Origin: DATKMG01 sp035541995
GTDB lineage: Bacteria; Acidobacteriota; Terriglobia; Versatilivoradales; Versatilivoraceae
Length of the DNA stretch: 9,226 nt
Assembly: GCA_035541995.1 (NCBI GenBank)
Contig: DATKMG010000200.1
Coordinates: 1-9,226, forward strand
Reading direction: 5' to 3'
Translations under genes and position numbers: made by a program
Notes under the pieces: model-generated
Told to the model about the DNA's origin: nothing
Database searches by the model: none
The model's input: the letters and a program-made list of their open reading frames with translations, nothing else
Shown: piece by piece, positions 1 through 5,857 of the stretch
Layout of the letters: each line of letters starts with the position of its first letter
How positions within the stretch are numbered: position 1 is the first letter of the stretch

Positions 1-1500
1 TTTCGCAAAAGTAACCTGATTGTGTTGTGTCAACGTGCCTGTCACGACTTTGATTCTTGCGCCGATGCCGTCGCGATTGCTTTTGGTTCCTTGAAGCTTG
101 AAAGCCAGCCAGTGATTGTTGCCGGGGCTGTCGTTGATCCAGATTTCCGCCGGCGCGCTGAGAGCGCTCGTCACGACGTCGAGCTTTCCATCGCCGTTGA
201 GATCACCCACCGCCGATCCACGGTGCCGTTTGGGCGGCTGCGCGGCAAGGCCAGCTTCCGCGGTGAGCGCCCGGAATTTGAATCCCCCCAGATTCTGGAA
301 CACCGTATTGTGCTGGTCCATCTGCATGTCGGGCCTTGAGACCCCCTCGACGTGTCCTCGCGTGACGAACAAGTCCTTCCAACCGTCGTCGTCGAAATCG
401 GCGAGCGTTGGCGAGTAGCCTGCCATCGGCAGGCTCAGGCGATCCATGCCGCTCGAAACCGTCACGTCTTGGAACACGCCTCCGCCTAAATTGCGAAACA
501 GCGGAAAAGTCTGATAATTGAGTGCGACGAAAGCGATACCCGGCAAGCCGTCGTTATTAATATCGCCGAAGTCCACGCCCATCCCCGAGATGAATTGGCC
601 GTTGTCCGTCAGCGCGACGCCCGCTTCGAAAGCCACCTCCTCGAATTTTCCGCCGCCCTTGTTATGGAACAGCCAGTTACACATCGTGTCGTTCGTCACG
701 AATAAATCCACCCAGCCATCGAGATCGTAATCCGCGACGCCCACGCCCATGCCTTTTCCCGGATGCGCGCGAAGTCCCCATTCCGCGGAAACGTCGCGGA
801 ACGTTCCGTCGCCGTTGTTGAGGAAGAGTTGGTTGGGCGTCGTCTTGTAAAACCTTGGATGGCAATAGTCGCGGACGCCGGGCTGCATATAGCACGGGGG
901 CTCGGTTTTAACATCCCAGGCCAAGTAGTTGAGGACGAACAAATCGAGCAAGCCGTCGTTGTTGACATCGAGCCAGGCTCCGCCCACTGACCATAGCGGA
1001 CCAAACTCTGAATCGCGGGTGACCAGGCCCGCTTTCTCCGTGACATCCGTGAATGTGCCGTTCCCGTTATTGTGATAGAGATGGTTCGCGTGAACGCCGC
1101 CGACGAAGAGATCCAAATACCCGTCGTTGTCGTAATCGCCAACGGCGACGCCGTTCGAGAAGCCGGCGCCGGTAAGCCCCGCTTTCTCGGTAACGTCCCT
1201 GAAATTCCCTCTGCCATCGTTTTCGAAGAGCCGATTCGAATATTTGGGCGAAGTTTTGATCAGGGAATGAATGTCAGCCCCATTCGCGAAAAAAATGTCG
1301 AGATGGCCGTCGTTGTTGTAATCAAACAGGCCAACCCCGCCGGCCATCGTCTCCGGAGCGTGACGCTCCGGCGTTTCGCAGCTATCGAGCTGGAAATCAA
1401 TCGGACGGTAAGTGAAGTGGATGGGTGAGGCTAGGGCTTCCCCCCTCGAGAGTATCGCTCCCGCGGCCATCAATAGGATCAAGAACTCGCGCCGTTTCAT
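1..1500 (-). CDS. CRTAC1 family FG-GAP/ASPIC-UnbV secreted protein, 3' end cut by window edge
   Basis: The minus-strand frame is open from ATG at 1500 to the window edge (500 codons, no stop). Seven calcium-loop motifs of the DxNxDGxxD type lie near residues 60-68, 122-130, 178-186, 257-265, 313-321 (last Asp replaced by Gly), 368-376 and 433-441, often followed by LYHNNGNGTF-type segments. The CRTAC1-typical PGVRDYCHPR stretch is at about 207-216. From residue 462 the sequence (NHWLAFKLQGTKSNRDGIGA) matches the start of the ASPIC/UnbV domain, so only the C-terminal tail should be missing. Members of this family are exported beta-propeller proteins, and their exact role is generally unknown. 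The N-terminus MKRREFLILL has twin arginines before a hydrophobic stretch, which suggests Tat export (inference). The ATG lacks a strong Shine-Dalgarno, but it immediately precedes the signal peptide. It sits about 80 nt downstream of an extended -10 promoter. Other-frame readings here are shadows of the repetitive GAC/AAC-rich codons. Confidence 0.93.
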   Translation of the reverse strand, partial: MKRREFLILLMAAGAILSRGEALASPIHFTYRPIDFQLDSCETPERHAPETMAGGVGLFDYNNDGHLDIFFANGADIHSLIKTSPKYSNRLFENDGRGNFRDVTEKAGLTGAGFSNGVAVGDYDNDGYLDLFVGGVHANHLYHNNGNGTFTDVTEKAGLVTRDSEFGPLWSVGGAWLDVNNDGLLDLFVLNYLAWDVKTEPPCYMQPGVRDYCHPRFYKTTPNQLFLNNGDGTFRDVSAEWGLRAHPGKGMGVGVADYDLDGWVDLFVTNDTMCNWLFHNKGGGKFEEVAFEAGVALTDNGQFISGMGVDFGDINNDGLPGIAFVALNYQTFPLFRNLGGGVFQDVTVSSGMDRLSLPMAGYSPTLADFDDDGWKDLFVTRGHVEGVSRPDMQMDQHNTVFQNLGGFKFRALTAEAGLAAQPPKRHRGSAVGDLNGDGKLDVVTSALSAPAEIWINDSPGNNHWLAFKLQGTKSNRDGIGARIKVVTGTLTQHNQVTFAK

Positions 1501-1580
1501 CGGATCCAATCGGTGTTTCCCAACTTCAGCGCCGGCAGAGGTTCGATCAGGCTTCGTGCCCTTCTTCGCTCCGGCGCGTT

Positions 1581-1589
1581 ATTATAGCA
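1581..1589 (-). promoter_or_regulatory. Extended -10 promoter for the CRTAC1-like gene
   Basis: Read on the minus strand, this is TGCTATAAT: a perfect TATAAT with the upstream TGn extension. Transcription would start about 7 nt downstream and give a leader of roughly 75 nt before the ATG at 1500. No good TTGACA-like -35 box lies at 16-18 bp, which is typical of extended -10 promoters. The call rests on sequence alone. Confidence 0.5.
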
Positions 1590-1671
1590 TCTTCCACACG
1601 CGAACTTTGAGGGCTCGCGCGGTGATTTAGAAACCCATGGAAACGATGTTTCTATATGGCAACTTCATTCG

Positions 1672-2312
1672 ATGTCCCATCGTGTCTTTCTGACCTTTGG
1701 ACAAGATTCAACGGCTTGCGCGTCCTGCCACGCAATCTTGTCATTGGTCCAAAAAATTGATACGCCGTTTAAGATTTGTCTGCACTTCAAGAAAGGTAGG
1801 TCGGACGTAGATTTCCGACAGAGGATGATCACTGTCAAGGAAAGCAAATCCGGCGAAGGTCGTGAAATCGCGATGAATGATGTAGGGACTCAGATCTTGC
1901 AAAGCCTTCCTCGAATGATCCATAATTCCTATGTGTTCTATGGCGGAACCCCGGCGAGGGATTCAAGAACGGCATCAAGCACACCGAATGGGTTAAGTAT
2001 CTGCGGCAAGCCGGGATTGATTCCTTTCGATGGCATGATTTGCGCCATACTTTTGCCAGCCGATTGGTGATGAGGGGGATCGACTTGTACACGGTAAGCA
2101 AGCTCTTGGGACACAGCAGTTTGGAGGTCACAGAGCGGTACGCTCACTTGGCACCGGACTATCTCAAGAACGCAGTGAACGTCCTGGTTTATCCTGCAGC
2201 AGTGGCACTAGAAGTGGTACCAGCCAAAACCGTGGGTTCTGAAGATTCCGTAAGTGCTTCATACCAAAGCCGTGGGCCTGTAGCTCAGAAGGATAGAGCA
2301 GCGGTTTCCTAA
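1672..2312 (+). pseudogene. Tyrosine recombinase/phage integrase, broken C-terminal catalytic half
   Basis: From about 1801 the reading DVDFRQRMITVKESKSGEGR is typical of the integrase core just after the first catalytic arginine. This frame (codons from 1672) then needs a one-base shift near 1947, where one A appears lost. Before it the reading is YVFYGG; after it comes NPGEGFKNGIKHTEW, then WHDLRHTFAS (box II His and Arg, around 2031-2060), LLGHSSLEV (the His of box II) and ERYAHL (the nucleophilic Tyr, about 2136-2141). The first catalytic Arg motif and the whole N-terminal arm-binding/core-binding part cannot be recognised upstream, so the gene is truncated as well as frameshifted and should be inactive. 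The final frame ends at TAA 2310-2312, inside the tRNA-Arg gene. The position beside a tRNA suggests the leftover recombinase of an integrated element. The exact upstream limit is uncertain: 1672-1800 shows no clear homology. Confidence 0.85.
2224..2276 (+). repeat. Short direct repeat just before the tRNA
   Basis: CCAAAACCGTGGG at 2224-2236 and CCAAAGCCGTGGG at 2264-2276 match at 12 of 13 bases and are spaced exactly 40 bases apart. The second copy runs into the first three bases of the tRNA. It could be a recombination or binding-site remnant linked to the integrase, or chance. Confidence 0.4.
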
Positions 2313-2350
2313 ACCGTTGGTCGGGGGTTCGATTCCCTCCAGGCCTACCA
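2274..2350 (+). tRNA. tRNA-Arg (anticodon CCU)
   Basis: A full cloverleaf can be folded. The acceptor stem pairs 2274-2280 with 2340-2346 (first pair G-U, the rest Watson-Crick). The D stem is GCTC/GAGC (2283-2286 with 2296-2299). The anticodon stem is 2301-2305 with 2313-2317, with loop TTCCTAA and anticodon CCT at 2308-2310. The T stem is GGGGG/CCCTC around loop TTCGATT (2328-2334). The discriminator is A2347 and CCA is encoded at 2348-2350. It decodes AGG. The decayed integrase frame overlaps its first 39 bases, and the 3' part of such genes is a common attachment site. I see no second copy of its 3' end in the window, so the other att half must lie elsewhere or be lost. Confidence 0.97.
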
Positions 2351-2790
2351 TTTAATTTCATTAACTTAGATACTTCTGAAACACGCATTTTCTTCCTCGT
2401 GGACACATTCATGGACACATATAATTGTAAGCCTGAGCTGGAATTCAGAGCCAATACTGCCCCGCTTTCATGATCACTTTCGCATTGTTTTCCCATAACC
2501 CGCGTGATTTATATCCACTGGATGAAATTCTTGTTTGGAACCCCTCGGCAAAAAAGGGGTCAATTGCTCTCAAACTCCCCTCAATGAGCACGAGGACACC
2601 CCGATAGAACGAAACCGCCCTTTCTAACCCGTTATCTTGGAGTTGGCATCCTGAGTCTAGTCATTCCTTTCGCTTGCAGTTCTGGCCCGGAAACGATGGG
2701 TGACGGTGGCATGGCGCTCGCACAGATTAAGAAACTCCTCAATGTGGCGAGGGAGATACAAGACCAGCTTCAGTCCAATCCGTGAATGCC
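2351..2790. other. Intergenic stretch without a confident gene
   Basis: No supported gene is seen here. TGGACACAT occurs twice at 2400-2408 and 2412-2420, directly downstream of the tRNA. A weak dyad ACCCC...GGGGT lies around 2540-2560. A short lipoprotein-like open frame (2588-2785) is listed separately. The long antisense reading through the tRNA (2164-2496, containing GGNRTPDQRFRKPLLYPSEL) is a well-known translation artefact of tRNA genes and is not a gene. Confidence 0.6.
2588..2785 (+). pseudogene. Lipoprotein-like reading frame without a good start
   Basis: This frame is open from after TGA 2585-2587 to TGA 2783-2785. It encodes a hydrophobic stretch, RYLGVGILSLVIPFAC, followed by SSGPET, resembling a lipoprotein signal with its Cys codon at 2675-2677. 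A helical tail follows, AQIKKLLNVAREIQDQLQ. The residues just before the Cys (P-F-A) fit the lipobox poorly. No ATG, GTG or TTG with a ribosome site precedes the hydrophobic part; the first ATG (2696) lies after it. I therefore treat it as a possible remnant. No family recognised. Confidence 0.2.
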
Positions 2791-3138
2791 CTATTCTTGG
2801 ATTGAGCCTGGGAAGCTGTCGGTTTCGACCTTCCCATCAGAGGAGACTACTTGGATCGGTGGGGCGGGCGAAAGATCCGCAAGACGACCCAGGAGTTCTG
2901 CATAACAGGATTCTCTCGGCTCAATGGATTTCAATGCCGACAGAAGATCCTGGGCTTCATACAGCATTGAAACCCTTCCCCCCGGGCCAATCTCCGAAAA
3001 TTTGCAGATGTCTGGCTGAGACTGCCATTCCTCCACATGCAGAAGAATGCCATCGTTGCTGGAGTTGCTCTCAAACGATGCTGGCTGGTATCCCAAGCGG
3101 TTCAATTCTTCCAGGATTTGTTCAATGGGTTTGTTCAT
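2791..3138 (-). CDS. Hypothetical protein, 115 residues
   Basis: ATG at 3138 is preceded by GGAG seven bases upstream (CTGGAGAATTGAG then ATG), a good Shine-Dalgarno, and the frame ends at TAG 2791. The product starts MNKPIEQILEELNRLGY and has a balanced, soluble, acidic composition with an amphipathic first helix, no signal peptide and no membrane segment. I recognise no domain. It contains HVEEWQSQPDICKF in the middle and a Pro/Ser-rich C-terminus. It stands alone: the nearest genes are the integrase relic and the toxin-antitoxin pair, both on the other strand. The ribosome site and protein-like composition favour a real gene, but without homology the call is moderate. Confidence 0.55.
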   Translation of the reverse strand: MNKPIEQILEELNRLGYQPASFESNSSNDGILLHVEEWQSQPDICKFSEIGPGGRVSMLYEAQDLLSALKSIEPRESCYAELLGRLADLSPAPPIQVVSSDGKVETDSFPGSIQE

Positions 3139-3458
3139 CTCAATTCTCCAGGTCCAAGCTTGTTCTAGTGCGGACTAACACGAGCAGGAGAGTACCTTGA
3201 GAAGAAAAACCTGGCAAATTGCATCTATTGGCCATCCAGGACCTCCGGTGAATCATCCCGACGAGAGAACGCCTTTATCATTACTGCTTGTACTGCTTCA
3301 GGGCCAAGAGAGGCGTGTCTCTTGTTCCGCCATCATGGAATGCCCCCACCAATCAATAAGGGGGATGACTATTTAGCGGCTAGTCAGAGGCTTCTATTAG
3401 CTTCGGTTCGTGCTAGAATCAGAAATTAATGCATCCTTTGAACTGGAGTCGCAAGCCC
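3139..3458. other. Intergenic region before the toxin-antitoxin operon
   Basis: No gene is seen. A perfect 7-bp inverted repeat CAAGAGA/TCTCTTG with a 6-base loop sits at 3305-3324. It has no T-run, so it is not a standard terminator. The promoter-like element for the toxin-antitoxin operon lies at the right end. Confidence 0.5.
3411..3419 (+). promoter_or_regulatory. Probable extended -10 promoter of the toxin-antitoxin operon
   Basis: TGCTAGAAT matches an extended -10 (TGn plus TAGAAT, 5 of 6 to consensus). Transcription would begin near 3426. That makes the ATG at 3429 almost leaderless and supports translation from ATG 3459 instead. No convincing -35 box is present. Confidence 0.35.
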
Positions 3459-3710
3459 ATGGATGAAGAGAGCCTGTTAGGAAGAATCGTTTACAACCCA
3501 AAGATTTTTGGAGGCAAACCGATCGTTCGAGGGCATCGCTTGGCAGTCGAGCATGTTTTGGGGATGTTGGCTTCGGGAGATGCCCCGGAAACCATACTGG
3601 AAGGGTATCCGTGGTTGGAAAAGGAAGACATCCAGGCTTGCCTGGTCTACGCTCGCAGACTTGTCGGACATGAAAGAATCGAGCCCCTTCTCCTGGAGAC
3701 AACCCCTTGA
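3459..3710 (+). CDS. DUF433 family antitoxin (VapB-like)
   Basis: The protein has the DUF433 pattern: an N-terminal GRIVYNPKIFGGKPIVRGHR, then a helical part with AVEHVLGMLASGDAPETILE and EGYPWLEKEDIQACLVYARR, which match the family's helix-turn-helix region. DUF433 proteins are small (about 75-85 residues) and typically act as antitoxins for PIN-like DUF5615 toxins, binding the toxin and probably their own promoter. I chose ATG 3459 (83 residues) because GGAG lies 10 bases upstream and the length fits the family. ATG 3429 would add 10 residues but has a poor ribosome site. Its TGA overlaps the TTG of the next gene (TTGA), so the pair is translationally coupled. Confidence 0.88.
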   Translation: MDEESLLGRIVYNPKIFGGKPIVRGHRLAVEHVLGMLASGDAPETILEGYPWLEKEDIQACLVYARRLVGHERIEPLLLETTP

Positions 3711-4057
3711 GATTGTTGCTGGATTCCTGTGTGTGGGGCAAATCTCGCGCTGCGCTGGAGGTAGCCGGACATGACGTAGTAGCTGTCGCAGATTGGCCTG
3801 TGGACCCGGGCGATGAGGAAATCCTCGAATTCGCGCAAAAGGAAGAACGCATTCTCGTGACCCTGGACAAGGACTTTGGCGAATTGGCCGTTCTCCAAAG
3901 AAAACCTCACCATGGGATTATTCGATTGGTCAACATACCGGCACGGCAGCAGGCCGCAGTCAGTTTGCGTATTCTTAGCACGTGTGAAGCTGATCTTCGT
4001 GCTGGAGGTATCGTCACTGTGTCGGAAACCAGTTTACGGATCCGGACCCCGGATTAG
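3707..4057 (+). CDS. DUF5615 family PIN-like toxin
   Basis: The 116-residue product matches the DUF5615 PIN-like family: LLLD (Asp6), GHDVVAV, DPGDEEILEFA (Asp36/Glu37) and ILVTLDKDFGEL (Asp54 and Asp56), followed by GIIRLVNIPAR. These acidic residues are the expected metal-binding set of a PIN-type ribonuclease and all are present, so it looks active. The partner is the DUF433 antitoxin directly upstream. The start is TTG at 3707, within the TTGA overlap with the antitoxin stop; no ATG fits because LLLD follows at once. Toxin cleavage of RNA is inferred from the PIN fold. Family members have been described as VapC-like, but I cannot tell the target. The second motif residue after Asp6 is Ser-Cys rather than the commoner Glu-Asn. 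Confidence 0.87.
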   Translation: MRLLLDSCVWGKSRAALEVAGHDVVAVADWPVDPGDEEILEFAQKEERILVTLDKDFGELAVLQRKPHHGIIRLVNIPARQQAAVSLRILSTCEADLRAGGIVTVSETSLRIRTPD

Positions 4058-4112
4058 CCTGGATTTCTACTTCGACGGGACAACAACATCAAACTATTTT
4101 ATGAATGATTCC

Positions 4113-4179
4113 GAGGTGGGAGTTCCCAGCGGCCCTCCATTTCAATTTCAATGATCCGCTGGGAACTTCTGAGGTGGGA
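4113..4179. repeat. Inverted repeat flanked by a direct repeat
   Basis: AGTTCCCAGCGG (4121-4132) and CCGCTGGGAACT (4156-4167) form a perfect 12-bp inverted repeat with a 23-base loop. GAGGTGGGA occurs as a direct repeat at 4113-4121 and 4171-4179, on the two flanks. It lies between the toxin stop and the convergent end of the next pseudogene, where a two-way terminator would fit, but there is no T-run. A small REP/MITE-like element is an alternative, as the GTGGGAG string recurs in the 8750-8878 repeat. Confidence 0.55.
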
Positions 4180-4192
4180 AGGAGAGGCGGGA

Positions 4193-4805
4193 TTACGGCT
4201 CCGGAGAAGGAACAAAAGGACCCAGATAATGAGAATGGACGCATGCGATGCAGCTACTTACCAAAGTTATGGCCTGCGCAGCCGCATGGAATTGTTCCGG
4301 GATTAACAACTTTTCACCGGCCCGCGCGTAGAAATCCGGAATGATGGTTCCTGCCTGATTTTTGTCTTTGCCGTAAAGCTCCAAGCTCAGAAAGCCGTCA
4401 GAGCCTCGGAAGATCTCTTCAGTTAGGAGTGCTGGCCGCCGACCCTCCTGGACTTCTGAGGGCTGATGCTTCGTAATCAGCAACTGGTAGGTCCGGCCAA
4501 AGCGGAACATCTCCACCTTGACCAGAGTCCGGGCGACGACGATGGCATGCACGCCGTTGGCTCCCTAGGGAGTCAACAGGATGAAGAGGCTGCAAAGGTT
4601 CTCCATCTGGACCGCAAAATGTTGCGTAGTGGCCGATTTCCCGGATTGCCCCACCCGATTCAATCCCACGGATCACATAGTTCCGCTGAGAGCCTTGATA
4701 TTCGAGACTAACCTCAGAACGGCAATAAATGCCGACCTCTTGAAGCCGTCTCAAGGCACGCTGGGGGAGATTTAGGCGGAAAAAATCAGGCTGTGAACTT
4801 GGCAT
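4193..4805 (-). pseudogene. Frameshifted gene of unknown family
   Basis: The gene starts at ATG 4805 with GAGAGGG about 8 bases upstream. The first part reads MPSSQPDFFRLNLPQRALRR and continues to HYATFCGPDGE. Near 4600 the sensible reading moves by one base into the frame that gives ENLCSLFILLTP, then a TAG, then GANGVHAIVVARTLVKVEMF and RTYQLLITKHQP, ending at 4193. So there is one frameshift and one in-frame stop about 12 codons later. The two halves together would be about 200 residues, soluble, without signal peptide. I do not recognise the family. The second half contains GRRPALLTEEIFRGSDGFL and IIPDFYARAGEKLLIP. Read separately, the halves would be two overlapping small proteins, but continuity of style across the shift favours one decayed gene. 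Confidence 0.6.
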
Positions 4806-4829
4806 GAGACTGACCCTCTCGGAATCGCG

Positions 4830-4991
4830 TTAGCAGGTTCGAATAGGGATACCAAGCGCCTCGCGGATCATTTTCTTCGTGCAGCCCGCCCAACACTTGT
4901 ACTTGTAAGGCTCATCCACGGCGATGGCCAGGTTGTCTCCATCCCGGTCGTTCCCATAAAGAGCGCAGGAGGGACACTCGGGAACTTCGCC
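4830..4991 (-). pseudogene. CHC2-primase-like zinc-finger fragment
   Basis: The minus-strand reading EVPECPSCALYGNDRDGDNL followed by YKYKCWAGCTKKMIREALGI has the spacing C-x2-C-x23-C-x3-C and the DNLAI...C-AGC pattern. It resembles the zinc-binding N-terminal part of phage or plasmid CHC2/DnaG-type primases, where the finger contacts template DNA. It ends at a stop at 4830-4832, soon after the finger, so no catalytic TOPRIM domain follows. The frame stays open upstream to a possible ATG at 5090, but that part (residues 1-31) is an out-of-frame reading of the reverse-transcriptase scrap, so it is not its natural N-terminus. Family assignment is by motif only. Confidence 0.45.
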
Positions 4992-4994
4992 GCC

Positions 4995-5218
4995 GCATCC
5001 GGCTCTTGCCCCTGCGGTGCCTGTCCCAGCGAAACTCAAAACCATGAAAATCGAAGCTGCCTGAATCTTGCCTGCGTTCTGGCTTGTCAAAGGGGATGAT
5101 TTCCGTCTTATCTGCTGCCACTTCCAAGCGAAACTGCCGCAGTCGGCTCCCCCAGTTCCTGATAGAACCGCTCCCCATCCTGCGGATCTTAAGAGGCACA
5201 GACAAAATCATCCGCTAA
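4995..5218 (-). pseudogene. Group II intron-type reverse transcriptase/maturase remnant
   Basis: On the minus strand, 5215 downwards reads ADDFVCAS then a stop (TAA at 5189-5191), then DPQDGERFYQELG. This is the catalytic YADD box with its Tyr codon changed to TTA (LADD). After a one-base insertion in the G-run around 5149-5153, the next frame reads GSRLRQFRLEVAADKTEIIP and then GSFDFHGFEFRWDRHRRGKS. These correspond to the LEVxxxKT and FDFLGFxF regions that follow YADD in bacterial group II intron RTs. Nothing upstream of YADD and no maturase X domain or HNH is visible, so only about 70 codons survive, with a stop and a frameshift. It is a dead fragment. A retron or other RT cannot be fully excluded. 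Confidence 0.65.
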
Positions 5219-5567
5219 AAAACCGGCACTTTAATTCTATGGCAGATCATTCTCCCTTGGAGCCTATTGTCACCGCTCTTCTATGCTCTCGAAACCGCTA
5301 TCGTATTATCAATGCTTGTCGAGAAACAAAGCTGACCTTACATGGGTTACCCGCACATAGCGGAAACCGATCTACTATTAGTTAATGGAAATTTAATGGT
5401 AATTTCATTGATTTTCAATATGTCGCAGCTAAATTGGCGACGATTTGCAGACAATAGGTTCAGAGCCTTCTTAAGTGGGTACCAGAAAACGAGGGATGTT
5501 AAGGGCGGCTTCTACTGCGATGCATTCGAATTCCTAATCGCTGTCCTGGTTACTTGGGAGCAAGGCT
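5219..5567. other. Stretch with no supportable gene
   Basis: A plus-strand frame at 5342-5659 is open for 105 codons, but it has no ribosome site, no recognisable domain and uneven composition, so I do not call it. The sequence is AT-richer than its surroundings. No clear extension of the reverse-transcriptase fragment was found here. Confidence 0.4.
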
Positions 5568-5857
5568 ATGTTAAGAGCCAGTCTAAAGATAAAATTGAAA
5601 CTCATTGTCTCTGTGATGCTGTTGGCGGGTACTCTGCAGGCGTAATGGATTGTCTTTAATGCGGCCGGTCCTACCGCACTATGGAAGACGTGGAGATTTG
5701 CCGCTGCTTGGAATGGACTACCTCCAATGTGAAATGCGTGCCTGAAGATTCCAGAGACCGGTTTGTGCTTGGTTTGAACACTCTGGCAAGAGCAGACACT
5801 GTGACTGCAGGATCAATTCAAGATGTAAGGGAAGAAACCATTGCGAATCCAGATTGA
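5568..5857 (+). pseudogene. Possible broken small secreted Cys-containing protein
   Basis: ATG 5568 has GGGAG seven bases upstream and encodes a classic signal peptide, positively charged MLRASLKIKLK then LIVSVMLLAGTLQA, but it stops at TAA 5643-5645. Another frame continues downstream with CGRSYRTMEDVEICRCLEW (from 5660) to TGA 5855-5857, including several Cys residues, and overlaps the rmlC start by 17 bases. A shift plus the TAA at 5657-5659 would be needed to join them. The ribosome site and signal peptide are convincing; the join is speculation. No family recognised. Confidence 0.25.

Noticed and set aside
696..1217. 173-residue minus-strand frame rich in Thr/Ser/Ile
   Set aside because: It is the shifted reading of the FG-GAP repeats of the CRTAC1-like gene, whose true frame is open over the whole of 1-1500.
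2164..2496. 110-residue minus-strand frame containing GGNRTPDQRFRKPLLYPSEL
   Set aside because: This is the familiar antisense translation of a tRNA gene and is commonly mis-annotated; it lies over tRNA-Arg.
3305..3324. Perfect 7-bp inverted repeat considered as a terminator
   Set aside because: No T-run on either side and no gene end nearby; may simply be chance.
5342..5659. 105-residue plus-strand frame
   Set aside because: No ribosome site, no recognisable motif, and it overlaps a better-supported start at 5568 in another frame.
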